Positions 1 to 6,089 of a stretch of DNA of 7,712 nt are shown piece by piece. The position numbers and the translations under genes are program-made. The stretch is from Anaerococcus sp. (GTDB lineage Bacteria > Bacillota > Clostridia > Tissierellales > Peptoniphilaceae), in contig JAPJPH010000040.1 of NCBI GenBank assembly GCA_030825745.1, forward strand, positions 261 to 7,972, in the 5' to 3' direction. Position 1 is the stretch's first letter. Each line of letters starts with the position of its first letter. The notes beneath the pieces are model-generated. The model made no database searches and was not told the DNA's origin. It worked only from the letters and a program-made list of their open reading frames with translations.

Positions 1-431
1 ATAAAAATAAGGATGAATTAAAAAAATCTCTAAGTGAAATTTCATATAAGGTTACCCAAGAAAATGCTACAGAAAGACCATTTTCAAGTGAATATGATGA
101 TTTTTATGAAGATGGAATCTATGTAGATATCATAAGTGGTAAGCCTTTATTTTCATCAACTGATAAGTATGATGCAGGTTGTGGATGGCCATCATTTACA
201 AGACCCATAGATGATAAGCAAATAAGTGAGCATGGTGATTATTCCCATGGCATGATTAGGACTGAAGTTAGGTCCAAGGAAGCTGACAGCCACCTAGGCC
301 ATGTTTTTAAAGATGGCCCTGCTGATAAGGGAGGACTTAGATACTGTATAAATGGTGCTAGCCTTAAATTTATCCCAAAAGAAAAATTAGAAGAAAATGG
401 TTATGGACAATATCTAGAACTATTTAATTAA
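1..431 (+). CDS. msrB: Peptide-methionine (R)-S-oxide reductase MsrB (5' end cut off by window edge)
   Basis: This enzyme reduces methionine-R-sulfoxide in oxidised proteins back to methionine, usually recharged by thioredoxin. The open frame enters at base 3 with no in-frame ATG at its left end; 142 residues and a TAA stop are visible, close to a whole MsrB domain. Family signatures seen are [34 protein letters not shown] and GGLRYCING. The Cys of RYCIN (codon 345-347) is the expected catalytic residue. The Cys of GCGW (codon 180-182) is the expected resolving residue. The two CxxC pairs that bind zinc in other MsrB proteins are absent, so this is the metal-free type. Because the start is missing, it could be a stand-alone MsrB lacking a few residues or the C-terminal half of an MsrA-MsrB fusion. 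The gene ends directly in a terminator. Confidence 0.95.
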   Translation, partial: KNKDELKKSLSEISYKVTQENATERPFSSEYDDFYEDGIYVDIISGKPLFSSTDKYDAGCGWPSFTRPIDDKQISEHGDYSHGMIRTEVRSKEADSHLGHVFKDGPADKGGLRYCINGASLKFIPKEKLEENGYGQYLELFN

Positions 432-455
432 AAAATGCCCAAAGCGGGCATTTTT
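431..455. terminator. Bidirectional intrinsic terminator between msrB and dctM
   Basis: A perfect 10-bp stem, AAAAATGCCC (431-440) and GGGCATTTTT (446-455), encloses the loop AAAGC. On the plus strand the 3' arm runs into more T residues (TTTTTCTTTT), and it begins at the last base of the msrB stop codon. Read on the minus strand, the arm flips to the same A-stem-T form and lies 11 bp past the dctM stop. It should therefore end transcription from both converging genes. Confidence 0.92.
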
Positions 456-466
456 CTTTTATTAGC

Positions 467-1768
467 TTATATTAATCCTGCTTTTATTGGCAGATACATT
501 GATACCATAGGTAAATATGTTACTAAGAGTAGACCTATTAGGATCGCTCCATAAAATCTGAGCATATATCCCATAACCTTGCTTAGGGAGCTATCTCCTA
601 CCTTTATGGCAACAAATAGGGTGTTTCCAACTGGAGGTGTTATATTTCCTATACATAGGTTATAGACTATCATAAGTCCAAAATGAACTGGGTGAATTCC
701 AAATGATTGAGCTATTGGCAAGAATAATGGTGTAAATATTAATATGGCTGGTGTTACATCCATAAAGGTTCCAGATACTAGTAATATCACATTCATTATC
801 AATAAAATAACATATTTATTGCTAGATAGGCTTAGTAAGGCGTTTCCAACCATTTGTGGAATCCCAGTAAAGGCCATTACCCAAGATAAGATATTGCTTA
901 CTCCTATTAGAAAAACTACTATTGCACTCATTTTTGCTGAGTCCACTATAACCTGCCATAGCTTTTTCATATTTAAGTTCTTATATATAAAACCAAGGAT
1001 TAGGGAGTATAGGACAGATATGGCTGATCCTTCTGTTGCTGTAAATACGCCAGCAACTATACCACCTATAACTACTACAATAAGTCCTAGAGAAGGTAGG
1101 GCTCTAACTGTAGATATACCTAGATTTTTAAAGGAGAATTTCTCATTACTAGCCTTGTATCCTTTTTTCTTGGCTATTAAAATTGCAACTATAATACAAC
1201 CAATAGACCATATTAGTCCTGGTATATATCCTGCTAGGAAAAGGGCTGCTACTGATGTTCCACCTGATACTAGGGAATATGTTATTAGAGCATTTGATGG
1301 AGGTACTAAAAGCCCTGCAGGGGCAGAGGCACCATTGGCTGAAGCAGATAGCGCCTTATCGTAACCTTGCTTTTGCTCTCCTTCTTTTACCATTGATCCA
1401 ACCGCTGCAGCTGCGGCAGATGCTGATCCTGATATAGCTCCAAATAAGGCATTGGCTCCAATATTTGTAACTAATAGGGCTCCTGGTAGTCTACCTAAAA
1501 TTGCCATTACAAAATCTACCAATCTTTTGGCTATTCCACCCTCGTTCATAAGATTTCCTGCCAAAATAAAAAATGGAATAGCAGTTAGGGTAAATGAACT
1601 CATACCTACGAAGGTTCTTTGGGCTGCTGTAAGGGTTGCAACTTCAAGGTTTACTGTAGTCAATATTGTTACTATGGATGCTATACCGATAGAAAATGCT
1701 ATAGGTACTCCTGTAATAAGTAATACTACCAGTACTACTAAAATAATAGCTAGGGCATTGGCACTCAT
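467..1768 (-). CDS. dctM: TRAP transporter large permease subunit, DctM family
   Basis: This is the large membrane subunit of a tripartite ATP-independent periplasmic (TRAP) transporter. It carries the substrate across the membrane, driven by an ion gradient (sodium in characterised members). The protein is 433 residues, usual for DctM, and is almost entirely hydrophobic segments. Family motifs in order are an N-terminal helix with TGVPIAFSIG (about 19-28), GGIAKRLVDF (77-86), FGAISGSASA (109-118), VPPSNALITYSLVSGG (155-170), TATEGSAISVLY (243-254), GTFMDVTPAILIFTPLFLP (333-351) and GNITPPVGNTLFVA (374-387). The paired SxS and TPPVGN regions match the substrate and ion-binding elements of the family. 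The ATG overlaps the dctQ stop (ATGA), with GAAAGGAG at 1776-1783 as ribosome binding site. It is the last gene of the operon and ends at the shared terminator. Substrate unknown. Confidence 0.96.
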   Translation of the reverse strand: MSANALAIILVVLVVLLITGVPIAFSIGIASIVTILTTVNLEVATLTAAQRTFVGMSSFTLTAIPFFILAGNLMNEGGIAKRLVDFVMAILGRLPGALLVTNIGANALFGAISGSASAAAAAVGSMVKEGEQKQGYDKALSASANGASAPAGLLVPPSNALITYSLVSGGTSVAALFLAGYIPGLIWSIGCIIVAILIAKKKGYKASNEKFSFKNLGISTVRALPSLGLIVVVIGGIVAGVFTATEGSAISVLYSLILGFIYKNLNMKKLWQVIVDSAKMSAIVVFLIGVSNILSWVMAFTGIPQMVGNALLSLSSNKYVILLIMNVILLVSGTFMDVTPAILIFTPLFLPIAQSFGIHPVHFGLMIVYNLCIGNITPPVGNTLFVAIKVGDSSLSKVMGYMLRFYGAILIGLLLVTYLPMVSMYLPIKAGLI

Positions 1769-2292
1769 TTACTTTCTCCTTTCAAAATATTTGATTCTAA
1801 GTTTTCATACATATCTTCACTATTTACAAAACTACTATTACCATTTTTGATGTCTTTTATATTTAAAATAGCATAGATTGTATTAATAACCCCTGTTATA
1901 GGAAGGGGTATATAAAATACGCCAATAGGGACTGATAGAGATGAAGTTTTCTGGTTTAGGGCGAGTTTTGTTATTAAAATCCCACCAATTGTTAAAACTA
2001 CAAGGGAGAAAGCCAAAATCATTATTTCAGAGAAAATGGCTAATCCTTTTTTCTTATTATCGCTAACCTTATCAAATAAGATCGGTATGTTCATATGGCC
2101 TTTTTCACTTACTACAAGGCTTGCCCCAAATAGGGTAGTCCAGGCAAATAAATATGCTACTAGTTCTTCTGACCATGTTGATGGATTATTTAAGACATAT
2201 CTAGTAAATACTTGCCAAATAACCAGTAAAAACATAATAGCTAGGGTCAATCCTGCTAGGACTTTTAATAAATTATCTATGGTTTTTCTCAT
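1765..2292 (-). CDS. dctQ: TRAP transporter small permease subunit, DctQ family
   Basis: This is the small four-helix membrane subunit that forms one complex with DctM and helps dock the substrate receptor. Of 175 residues, helices fall at roughly 10-30, 42-62, 84-110 and 122-145. The family signature is clear: the short amphipathic NPSTWSEE (36-43), then YLFAWTTLFGASLVV (47-61) and EKGHMNI (63-69). After the last helix comes a polar, acidic tail of about 30 residues, probably cytoplasmic and without a motif I recognise. The ATG overlaps the dctP stop by 4 bp (ATGA), and an AAGGAG at 2301-2306 lies inside the end of dctP, so translation is likely coupled. It is a separate gene here, not a DctQM fusion. 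Confidence 0.95.
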   Translation of the reverse strand: MRKTIDNLLKVLAGLTLAIMFLLVIWQVFTRYVLNNPSTWSEELVAYLFAWTTLFGASLVVSEKGHMNIPILFDKVSDNKKKGLAIFSEIMILAFSLVVLTIGGILITKLALNQKTSSLSVPIGVFYIPLPITGVINTIYAILNIKDIKNGNSSFVNSEDMYENLESNILKGESK

Positions 2293-3317
2293 TGATTACT
2301 CTCCTTAGCTGGAAATTGTTCATTATATTCTTGGATTTTCTCATAAAATGGGACTAACTTAGTATTTCTTTCAAGAACTTCCTTGGTTAGTGGGGCTACT
2401 TGGTCAACGAATGGCTTTTGGTCTGGATATGAAAAATTAACTCCCATTTCTTCCTCTGCCTTTTTCTTAGAGTTTTCTACTGCTATATTCCACTGTTTTC
2501 TTTGTTCTTTATTTAATACTTTAAATCCTTCTTCAAAAACCTTCCTATCTTCTGGATCTAGGCTATTTAGCCAAGTATAATTTGCTATAACTATATCTGG
2601 AACCATCTGGTGCATATCATATGAGTAATACTTGCATACTTCCCCATGGCCGTTATCAGTTATACTCATCTCATTATTTTCTGCCCCATCTATGATTCCT
2701 GATTGAAGGGCAGTGTATACTTCACCAAATCCCATAGGTGATGCTGAGGAGTTAAATAATTGCATCATTCTTACATTAGTTGGCGATTGTTGAACCCTTA
2801 TCTTTAGACCTTTTAGGTCATCTGGACTTTCTATTGGTTTATCCTTAGTATAAAAAGATCTAGAGCCTGCATCCAACCATGTAACCCCTTGAAGTCCCCC
2901 ATCTATGGTAGATTCAAAAATAGGATCTGTAATAGATTTATCATCCATTACATGGTGGTAGCTTTCAGTTGATTGGAATAAATAAGGTAGGTTAAATATC
3001 TCCCAGATATCGTTAAATGTTTCAAGGATGGCATTTGATGCTACGCATATATTAATGGCACCTGTTTGTGTTAATTGAACCATATCTGTTTGACTTCCTA
3101 ATAGCTCTGATGGATAAACTTCTATATCATATTTATCTGCTAATCTTTCTTCTACATAATCTTCAAAGGCTAGAAGTCCTAGGTGGGTAGGGTGGCTTTG
3201 TGATTGGTTGTGTCCAACCCTTATAGTTATCTTATGCTCATTATTCTTAGCCTGACATGAACTTAATAAGATCACCAGGCTAAAAAGTATGATAATATTT
3301 TTAAGTGTTTTTTTCAT
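2289..3317 (-). CDS. dctP: TRAP transporter substrate-binding lipoprotein, DctP family
   Basis: This is the extracytoplasmic receptor that captures the substrate and delivers it to DctQM. The 342-residue protein starts with a lipoprotein signal: basic MKKTLK, a hydrophobic stretch, and lipobox LSSC with Cys21 as lipid attachment site. That suits a Gram-positive cell without a periplasm. Family marks are YPSELLGSQTDMVQLTQTG (68-86), DAGSRSFYT (149-157), DLKGLKIRVQQSPTN (167-181), PMGFGEVYTALQSGIIDGAENN (from 194) and DPEDRKVFEEG. R174 is in the position of the arginine that holds the substrate carboxylate in SiaP/DctP proteins; R153 and N214 fit the other contact positions by spacing. The ligand is therefore probably an organic acid (dicarboxylate, sugar acid or similar), but motifs alone do not choose among these. 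A strong GAAAGGAG (3323-3330) abuts the regulator's stop codon. Confidence 0.96.
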   Translation of the reverse strand: MKKTLKNIIILFSLVILLSSCQAKNNEHKITIRVGHNQSQSHPTHLGLLAFEDYVEERLADKYDIEVYPSELLGSQTDMVQLTQTGAINICVASNAILETFNDIWEIFNLPYLFQSTESYHHVMDDKSITDPIFESTIDGGLQGVTWLDAGSRSFYTKDKPIESPDDLKGLKIRVQQSPTNVRMMQLFNSSASPMGFGEVYTALQSGIIDGAENNEMSITDNGHGEVCKYYSYDMHQMVPDIVIANYTWLNSLDPEDRKVFEEGFKVLNKEQRKQWNIAVENSKKKAEEEMGVNFSYPDQKPFVDQVAPLTKEVLERNTKLVPFYEKIQEYNEQFPAKESNQ

Positions 3318-3330
3318 AACATCTCCTTTC

Positions 3331-4332
3331 TTAGGTTGTTTGCTTATCTATTAATCTTGCCTTAATCTCTATGTTTGTAATGGCTTGATCCTTATCTTTT
3401 AATTTAAATAAGTTATCTAGGGCAAGGTCTACTTGTTCTTTTATCCTTTGATCAACAGATGAAATTCTAACATTTGTATACTCCGTTGCATCGGTATTAT
3501 CAAAACCTATAATTGCTACATCTTCTGGTATCTTATATCCCCTATTTACAAACTTCTTGTAGAAATTGACTGCTAGGATATCTAGTTCAAATTGAATAGC
3601 ATCGAAGTCTTTTTCTTTGATAAAATCAACCAGTTTATCCATATCAGAATCTAAATCACTTATTTTAAATTCAATAAATTCACATTTTGAATAATATTGA
3701 TATAAGGCCTCTATGAAACCTGCCTTCTTTGCTATATAAGACCTGGTCTTATAGCCTTGGTCAAGTGATACATACAGGATTTTCTTATAGCCTTTTTTAT
3801 TAAGTAAACTAACTGTCTGGTCCATAGCATCTATTTCATCAATATATACTTTGACAATTCTATCACTTTTTATGTTAGCATTTACATTTAGCATAGCCAT
3901 AGGAATTTCTTCAGATAATTCTACAAGGTTATTAAAAAATTCTTCTTGTTCATAGGTTGATCCTACTCCTATAATGGCTTCAACCTTATTTTCTACTAAA
4001 ACATCAAGGTATTTTTTCTTCTTTTTTAAATCATTCGTTGTTACACACAAAATAGCTGTAAAGCCCTTCTTCTCTAGATTTTTTTCTAAGAGGTAGGCTG
4101 CCTGGGACTCGAAATATTTTCTTATATCAGGCACCATTATCCCTATTAACTGGGTCGATGACCTTGCTAGGGACCTAGCTATCCTATTAGGTGTATAACC
4201 ATTTTCTTTAATGATCGCTTCTATCTTATCCTTGGCTTTTTTGCTTACGTTATTTTGCTTATTTATTACCCTTGAAACTGTAGCTGTAGAATAGCCACTA
4301 AGTCTTGCAATATCGTAGATATCCATTCTCAT
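3331..4332 (-). CDS. LacI/GalR-family transcriptional regulator of the TRAP operon
   Basis: This is a DNA-binding regulator with an N-terminal LacI helix-turn-helix (IYDIARLSG then STATVSRVIN, about 5-24). The hinge helix NRIARSLARSS (49-59) has L55 in the place of the leucine that intercalates at a central CG step. A sugar-binding-like effector domain follows, with IGIMVPDI (63-70) at its start and the late IIGFDN and SSVDQ motifs typical of the family. Length is 333 residues, normal. The start at 4332 has AAAGG 7 nt upstream; the in-frame ATG two codons later (4326) would give the more classical start MDIYDIA and has AGGTGA upstream, so either is possible. As first gene of the operon, 13 bp before dctP, it probably controls its own transcription and the transporter through the palindrome at 4382-4397. 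The ligand is unknown, presumably the imported compound or a product of it. Confidence 0.93.
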   Translation of the reverse strand: MRMDIYDIARLSGYSTATVSRVINKQNNVSKKAKDKIEAIIKENGYTPNRIARSLARSSTQLIGIMVPDIRKYFESQAAYLLEKNLEKKGFTAILCVTTNDLKKKKKYLDVLVENKVEAIIGVGSTYEQEEFFNNLVELSEEIPMAMLNVNANIKSDRIVKVYIDEIDAMDQTVSLLNKKGYKKILYVSLDQGYKTRSYIAKKAGFIEALYQYYSKCEFIEFKISDLDSDMDKLVDFIKEKDFDAIQFELDILAVNFYKKFVNRGYKIPEDVAIIGFDNTDATEYTNVRISSVDQRIKEQVDLALDNLFKLKDKDQAITNIEIKARLIDKQTT

Positions 4333-4381
4333 TCACCTACCTTTCAGTTTTCGCCTTTATTTTTAAGGATACATCCATCTC

Positions 4382-4397
4382 CTGTAACCGCTTACAG
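4382..4397. promoter_or_regulatory. LacI/CcpA-type operator over the TRAP operon start site
   Basis: The 16-bp element CTGTAACCGCTTACAG pairs at 7 of 8 positions around a central CG. This is the classic shape for LacI-family operators, in which the hinge leucines open the central CG step. It lies just downstream of the -10 box and covers the predicted start of transcription (about 4395), a repression position. The adjacent regulator is the natural candidate. The sequence also fits the loose cre consensus for CcpA (TGTAANCGNTTNCA), so catabolite control is an alternative or an addition. Confidence 0.8.
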
Positions 4398-4401
4398 ATT
4401 A

Positions 4402-4430
4402 ATTTTATAATAGCCTTAGATAATTGTCAA
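4402..4430 (-). promoter_or_regulatory. Sigma-A promoter of the lacI-dctPQM operon
   Basis: On the minus strand there is a perfect -35 TTGACA (4425-4430), a 17-nt spacer (4408-4424) and a -10 TAAAAT (4402-4407; 5 of 6 to consensus). Transcription should begin near 4395, leaving a leader of about 63 nt before the regulator's ATG. Such a strong core promoter needs repression to be controlled, which agrees with the operator lying right across the start site. Confidence 0.85.
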
Positions 4431-4443
4431 CAATTTATCACTT

Positions 4444-4463
4444 GTTTATGAGATCTTTTAAAC
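4444..4463. repeat. 20-bp imperfect palindrome upstream of the TRAP promoter
   Basis: GTTTATGAGATCTTTTAAAC pairs at 8 of 10 positions: GTTTA/TAAAC arms and a central AGATCT, with only the two positions between them mismatched. It lies 14 bp upstream of the -35 box, and its centre is 64 bp from the centre of the operator, close to six helical turns. The sequence differs from the operator, so it would bind another protein or be a chance AT-rich palindrome. Confidence 0.4.
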
Positions 4464-4474
4464 TTTTATATAAT

Positions 4475-4510
4475 AAAACCCCTCCGTCAGTATTTTTGAC
4501 TTTGGGGTTT
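4475..4510 (-). terminator. Intrinsic terminator of the ald-ytqA-hydrolase operon
   Basis: AAACCCC (4476-4482) pairs with GGGGTTT (4504-4510), and GTCA (4486-4489) with TGAC (4497-4500), separated by a 3x3 internal mismatch. On the minus strand the stem is followed by TTTTATTATAT. It begins about 57 nt after the stop of the hydrolase gene and lies upstream of the TRAP promoter, so it separates the two operons. Confidence 0.85.
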
Positions 4511-4566
4511 GAGCTAAATTATATATCCTAATTTTCATCTTGATTTTATTATCTATTTCTTATTAA

Positions 4567-5169
4567 TTATCTAAGAGACTTAACCAAATTACTAATGGCC
4601 TTAAAGTGAGGATCTTTGGAGTCTCTTGCTAGGTCAAATAAGACCATTTCTGTATTTACTGTTACAGCACCCATTTTTTCTAAGGATGTTTTTGCAAGGT
4701 CTTTTTGAGATTTTTTAAAGCTTGTTATAGCATCTTCTACAAAAAATACTTCTAGACCATAGTCAAGTAGGCTTCTAACTGTTTGGTAGATGCATATATG
4801 GCCTTCTGCTCCTGTCACTAGGACTTTTTCTATCTTATTTTCTTTTATATAATCCATTACACTTGGGATAGCTGCATCAAATATTGTCTTTGAAAATACC
4901 TTATCTTCATCGATTTTTTCAAGGATTTTCTCATTTGACCTACCTAGGCCCTTTGGATATTGTTCTGTTGCAATTACATGCATATCATATTCTTTAAATC
5001 CATCTATTAGGGCTAGGGTATTTCTCATTATTTCTTCATAAGAATCCATTGTTACCATTAGCCTATCTTGCTCATCTACAACTAAAAGTAAAGTTTTAGT
5101 CTTATCTGAGTATAGGTCATTTTCCCCTAGTTCATTTACATAGTATTTTTTTTCTAATTTTCTTTGCAT
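4567..5169 (-). CDS. Isochorismatase-fold cysteine hydrolase (YcaC/ISOC type)
   Basis: This is a cytoplasmic hydrolase of the isochorismatase-like superfamily, 200 residues. The expected catalytic triad is visible: D32 in LLLVVDEQD, K94 in FSKTIFDA and C126 in GAEGHICIYQT. Features such as ATEQYPKGLG (67-76), EMVLFDLARD and the late HFKAI place it with the YcaC/ISOC1-like branch rather than with true isochorismatase or nicotinamidase. No aryl-carrier domain or siderophore gene is present. Members of this branch mostly have unknown substrates. The reading frame begins 16 bp inside the end of the radical SAM gene, with GGGAGA a few bases upstream of the ATG, so its translation is probably coupled. 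It is the last gene of the ald operon. The function beyond amide or ester-type hydrolysis by a nucleophilic Cys cannot be stated. Confidence 0.9.
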   Translation of the reverse strand: MQRKLEKKYYVNELGENDLYSDKTKTLLLVVDEQDRLMVTMDSYEEIMRNTLALIDGFKEYDMHVIATEQYPKGLGRSNEKILEKIDEDKVFSKTIFDAAIPSVMDYIKENKIEKVLVTGAEGHICIYQTVRSLLDYGLEVFFVEDAITSFKKSQKDLAKTSLEKMGAVTVNTEMVLFDLARDSKDPHFKAISNLVKSLR

Positions 5170-6080
5170 AAATCTCCCTGCCTTAAATCTTCTTCTTTGA
5201 GTTTTTTATCTATACTTGAAAGGATCATAGCCTTATTTTTAGCCCACTTGGGAAAGGATATCTTATCTTTTATCCCATCTCCTGTTAGCCTATTTATTAT
5301 TATATCCTTATCTAAAAGTCTTAAAAGCCTACAAACTATTTCAATATAATCATCCTTACTTATAGCGTAGTCTAGGTTATTTTGTATATAAAATCTTTCA
5401 AGCCTACTATCTTTTTCTACATAAAGGTTATGAATTTTAATGCCCCAAATCTTTTTGCTATTTACATAGTCTATGGCCCTTTCATAATCAGTTTGATTTT
5501 CATATGGCAAGCCAATTATTAGGTGGACTAGGACATTTATACCATGATCAATTAACTTATTTACTCCTTGGTTAAAAGTCTGATGAGTATAACCCCTATT
5601 AATTAATTTTATGGTAGCATCATTTACACTTTGCATTCCGATTTCTACCACTAAAAAGGTCTTTTTTGATATCTGATATAAAATTTCTAAAACTTCATCA
5701 CTCAAACAATCTGCTCTAGTTGCAACAAATAAGCCTACAATATCATTGTCAGAAAGTACTTTTAAAAAGAGTTTTTTCATTTTATCAACCGGTCCATATG
5801 TTGCGGTAAAATTTTGAAAATATCCTATATAACCCTCATCTCTACCAGGCTTTTTAAGTCTTTGTTTTTGAAGTTCTAATTGTTTTTTTATATCAACATC
5901 TCTTTGACACCACTCTCCAGAGCCCTCATCCGAGCAAAATATACATCCTTTTTTGGATATAGTTCCATCCCTATTAGGGCAAGTAAAGCCCCCGTCTAAG
6001 GGGAGCTTTATTATTTTTTTATTAAATTTTCTCTTTAGATAGGTATCTAAATCATTGTATCTTTTTTTGTTTAATTCCAT
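5154..6080 (-). CDS. ytqA: Radical SAM protein, YhcC/YtqA (TIGR01212) family
   Basis: This is an iron-sulfur radical SAM enzyme of 308 residues, full length for the family. The cluster cysteines are C34, C46 and C49 in GGFTCPNRDGT...GCIFC, the CX11CX2C spacing of YhcC/YtqA and Elp3-like relatives. Further family marks are YFQNFTATYGP (about 87-97), TRADCLSDEVL (121-131), VEIGMQS (145-151), INRGYTHQTF (160-169), HLIIGLPYE (186-194) and RLTGDGIKD near the C terminus. The Bacillus relative YtqA has been proposed (as MnmL) to act in making the mnm5 group of tRNA wobble uridine; I recall this from the literature and infer it only by family. The start lies 9 bp after the ald stop, and I see no Shine-Dalgarno sequence before it, so translation probably depends on ald. 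The 3' end overlaps the hydrolase gene by 16 bp. Confidence 0.92.
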   Translation of the reverse strand: MELNKKRYNDLDTYLKRKFNKKIIKLPLDGGFTCPNRDGTISKKGCIFCSDEGSGEWCQRDVDIKKQLELQKQRLKKPGRDEGYIGYFQNFTATYGPVDKMKKLFLKVLSDNDIVGLFVATRADCLSDEVLEILYQISKKTFLVVEIGMQSVNDATIKLINRGYTHQTFNQGVNKLIDHGINVLVHLIIGLPYENQTDYERAIDYVNSKKIWGIKIHNLYVEKDSRLERFYIQNNLDYAISKDDYIEIVCRLLRLLDKDIIINRLTGDGIKDKISFPKWAKNKAMILSSIDKKLKEEDLRQGDLCKEN

Positions 6081-6089
6081 TTTAGGATA

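Larger units (their letters stand above)
4333..4566. other. Intergenic control region between the two minus-strand operons (234 bp)
   Basis: Read on the minus strand, this region holds, in order, an AT-rich tail after the hydrolase stop, the intrinsic terminator, the upstream palindrome, the sigma-A promoter, the operator, and an untranslated leader of about 63 nt ending in AAAGGTAGGTGA before the regulator's ATG. The leader also contains a 13-codon open frame (4337-4378) preceded directly by AGGAG. I see no riboswitch, T-box or tRNA-like structure in it. Confidence 0.7.

Noticed and set aside
744..1364. Long plus-strand open frame opposite dctM
   Set aside because: It is antisense to a clear DctM, has no family-like motifs, and its composition mirrors the membrane protein; a shadow frame.
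1452..1850. Plus-strand open frame crossing the dctM/dctQ junction
   Set aside because: It is antisense to two well-supported genes and has no recognisable domain.
4425..4434. TTGT/ACAA arms around the -35 box as an extra operator
   Set aside because: Only four matched bases per arm, and they arise from the TTGACA consensus itself.
4475..4566. Possible T-box or riboswitch because of the structured CCCC/GGGG hairpin
   Set aside because: It follows the hydrolase stop and ends in a T-tract before the next promoter; there is no specifier loop, T-box sequence or aptamer-like core, so a plain terminator explains it.
4567..5169. Hydrolase as true isochorismatase or nicotinamidase
   Set aside because: No siderophore genes or carrier domain nearby, and the ATEQYPKGLG and HFKAI signatures fit the YcaC/ISOC branch better.
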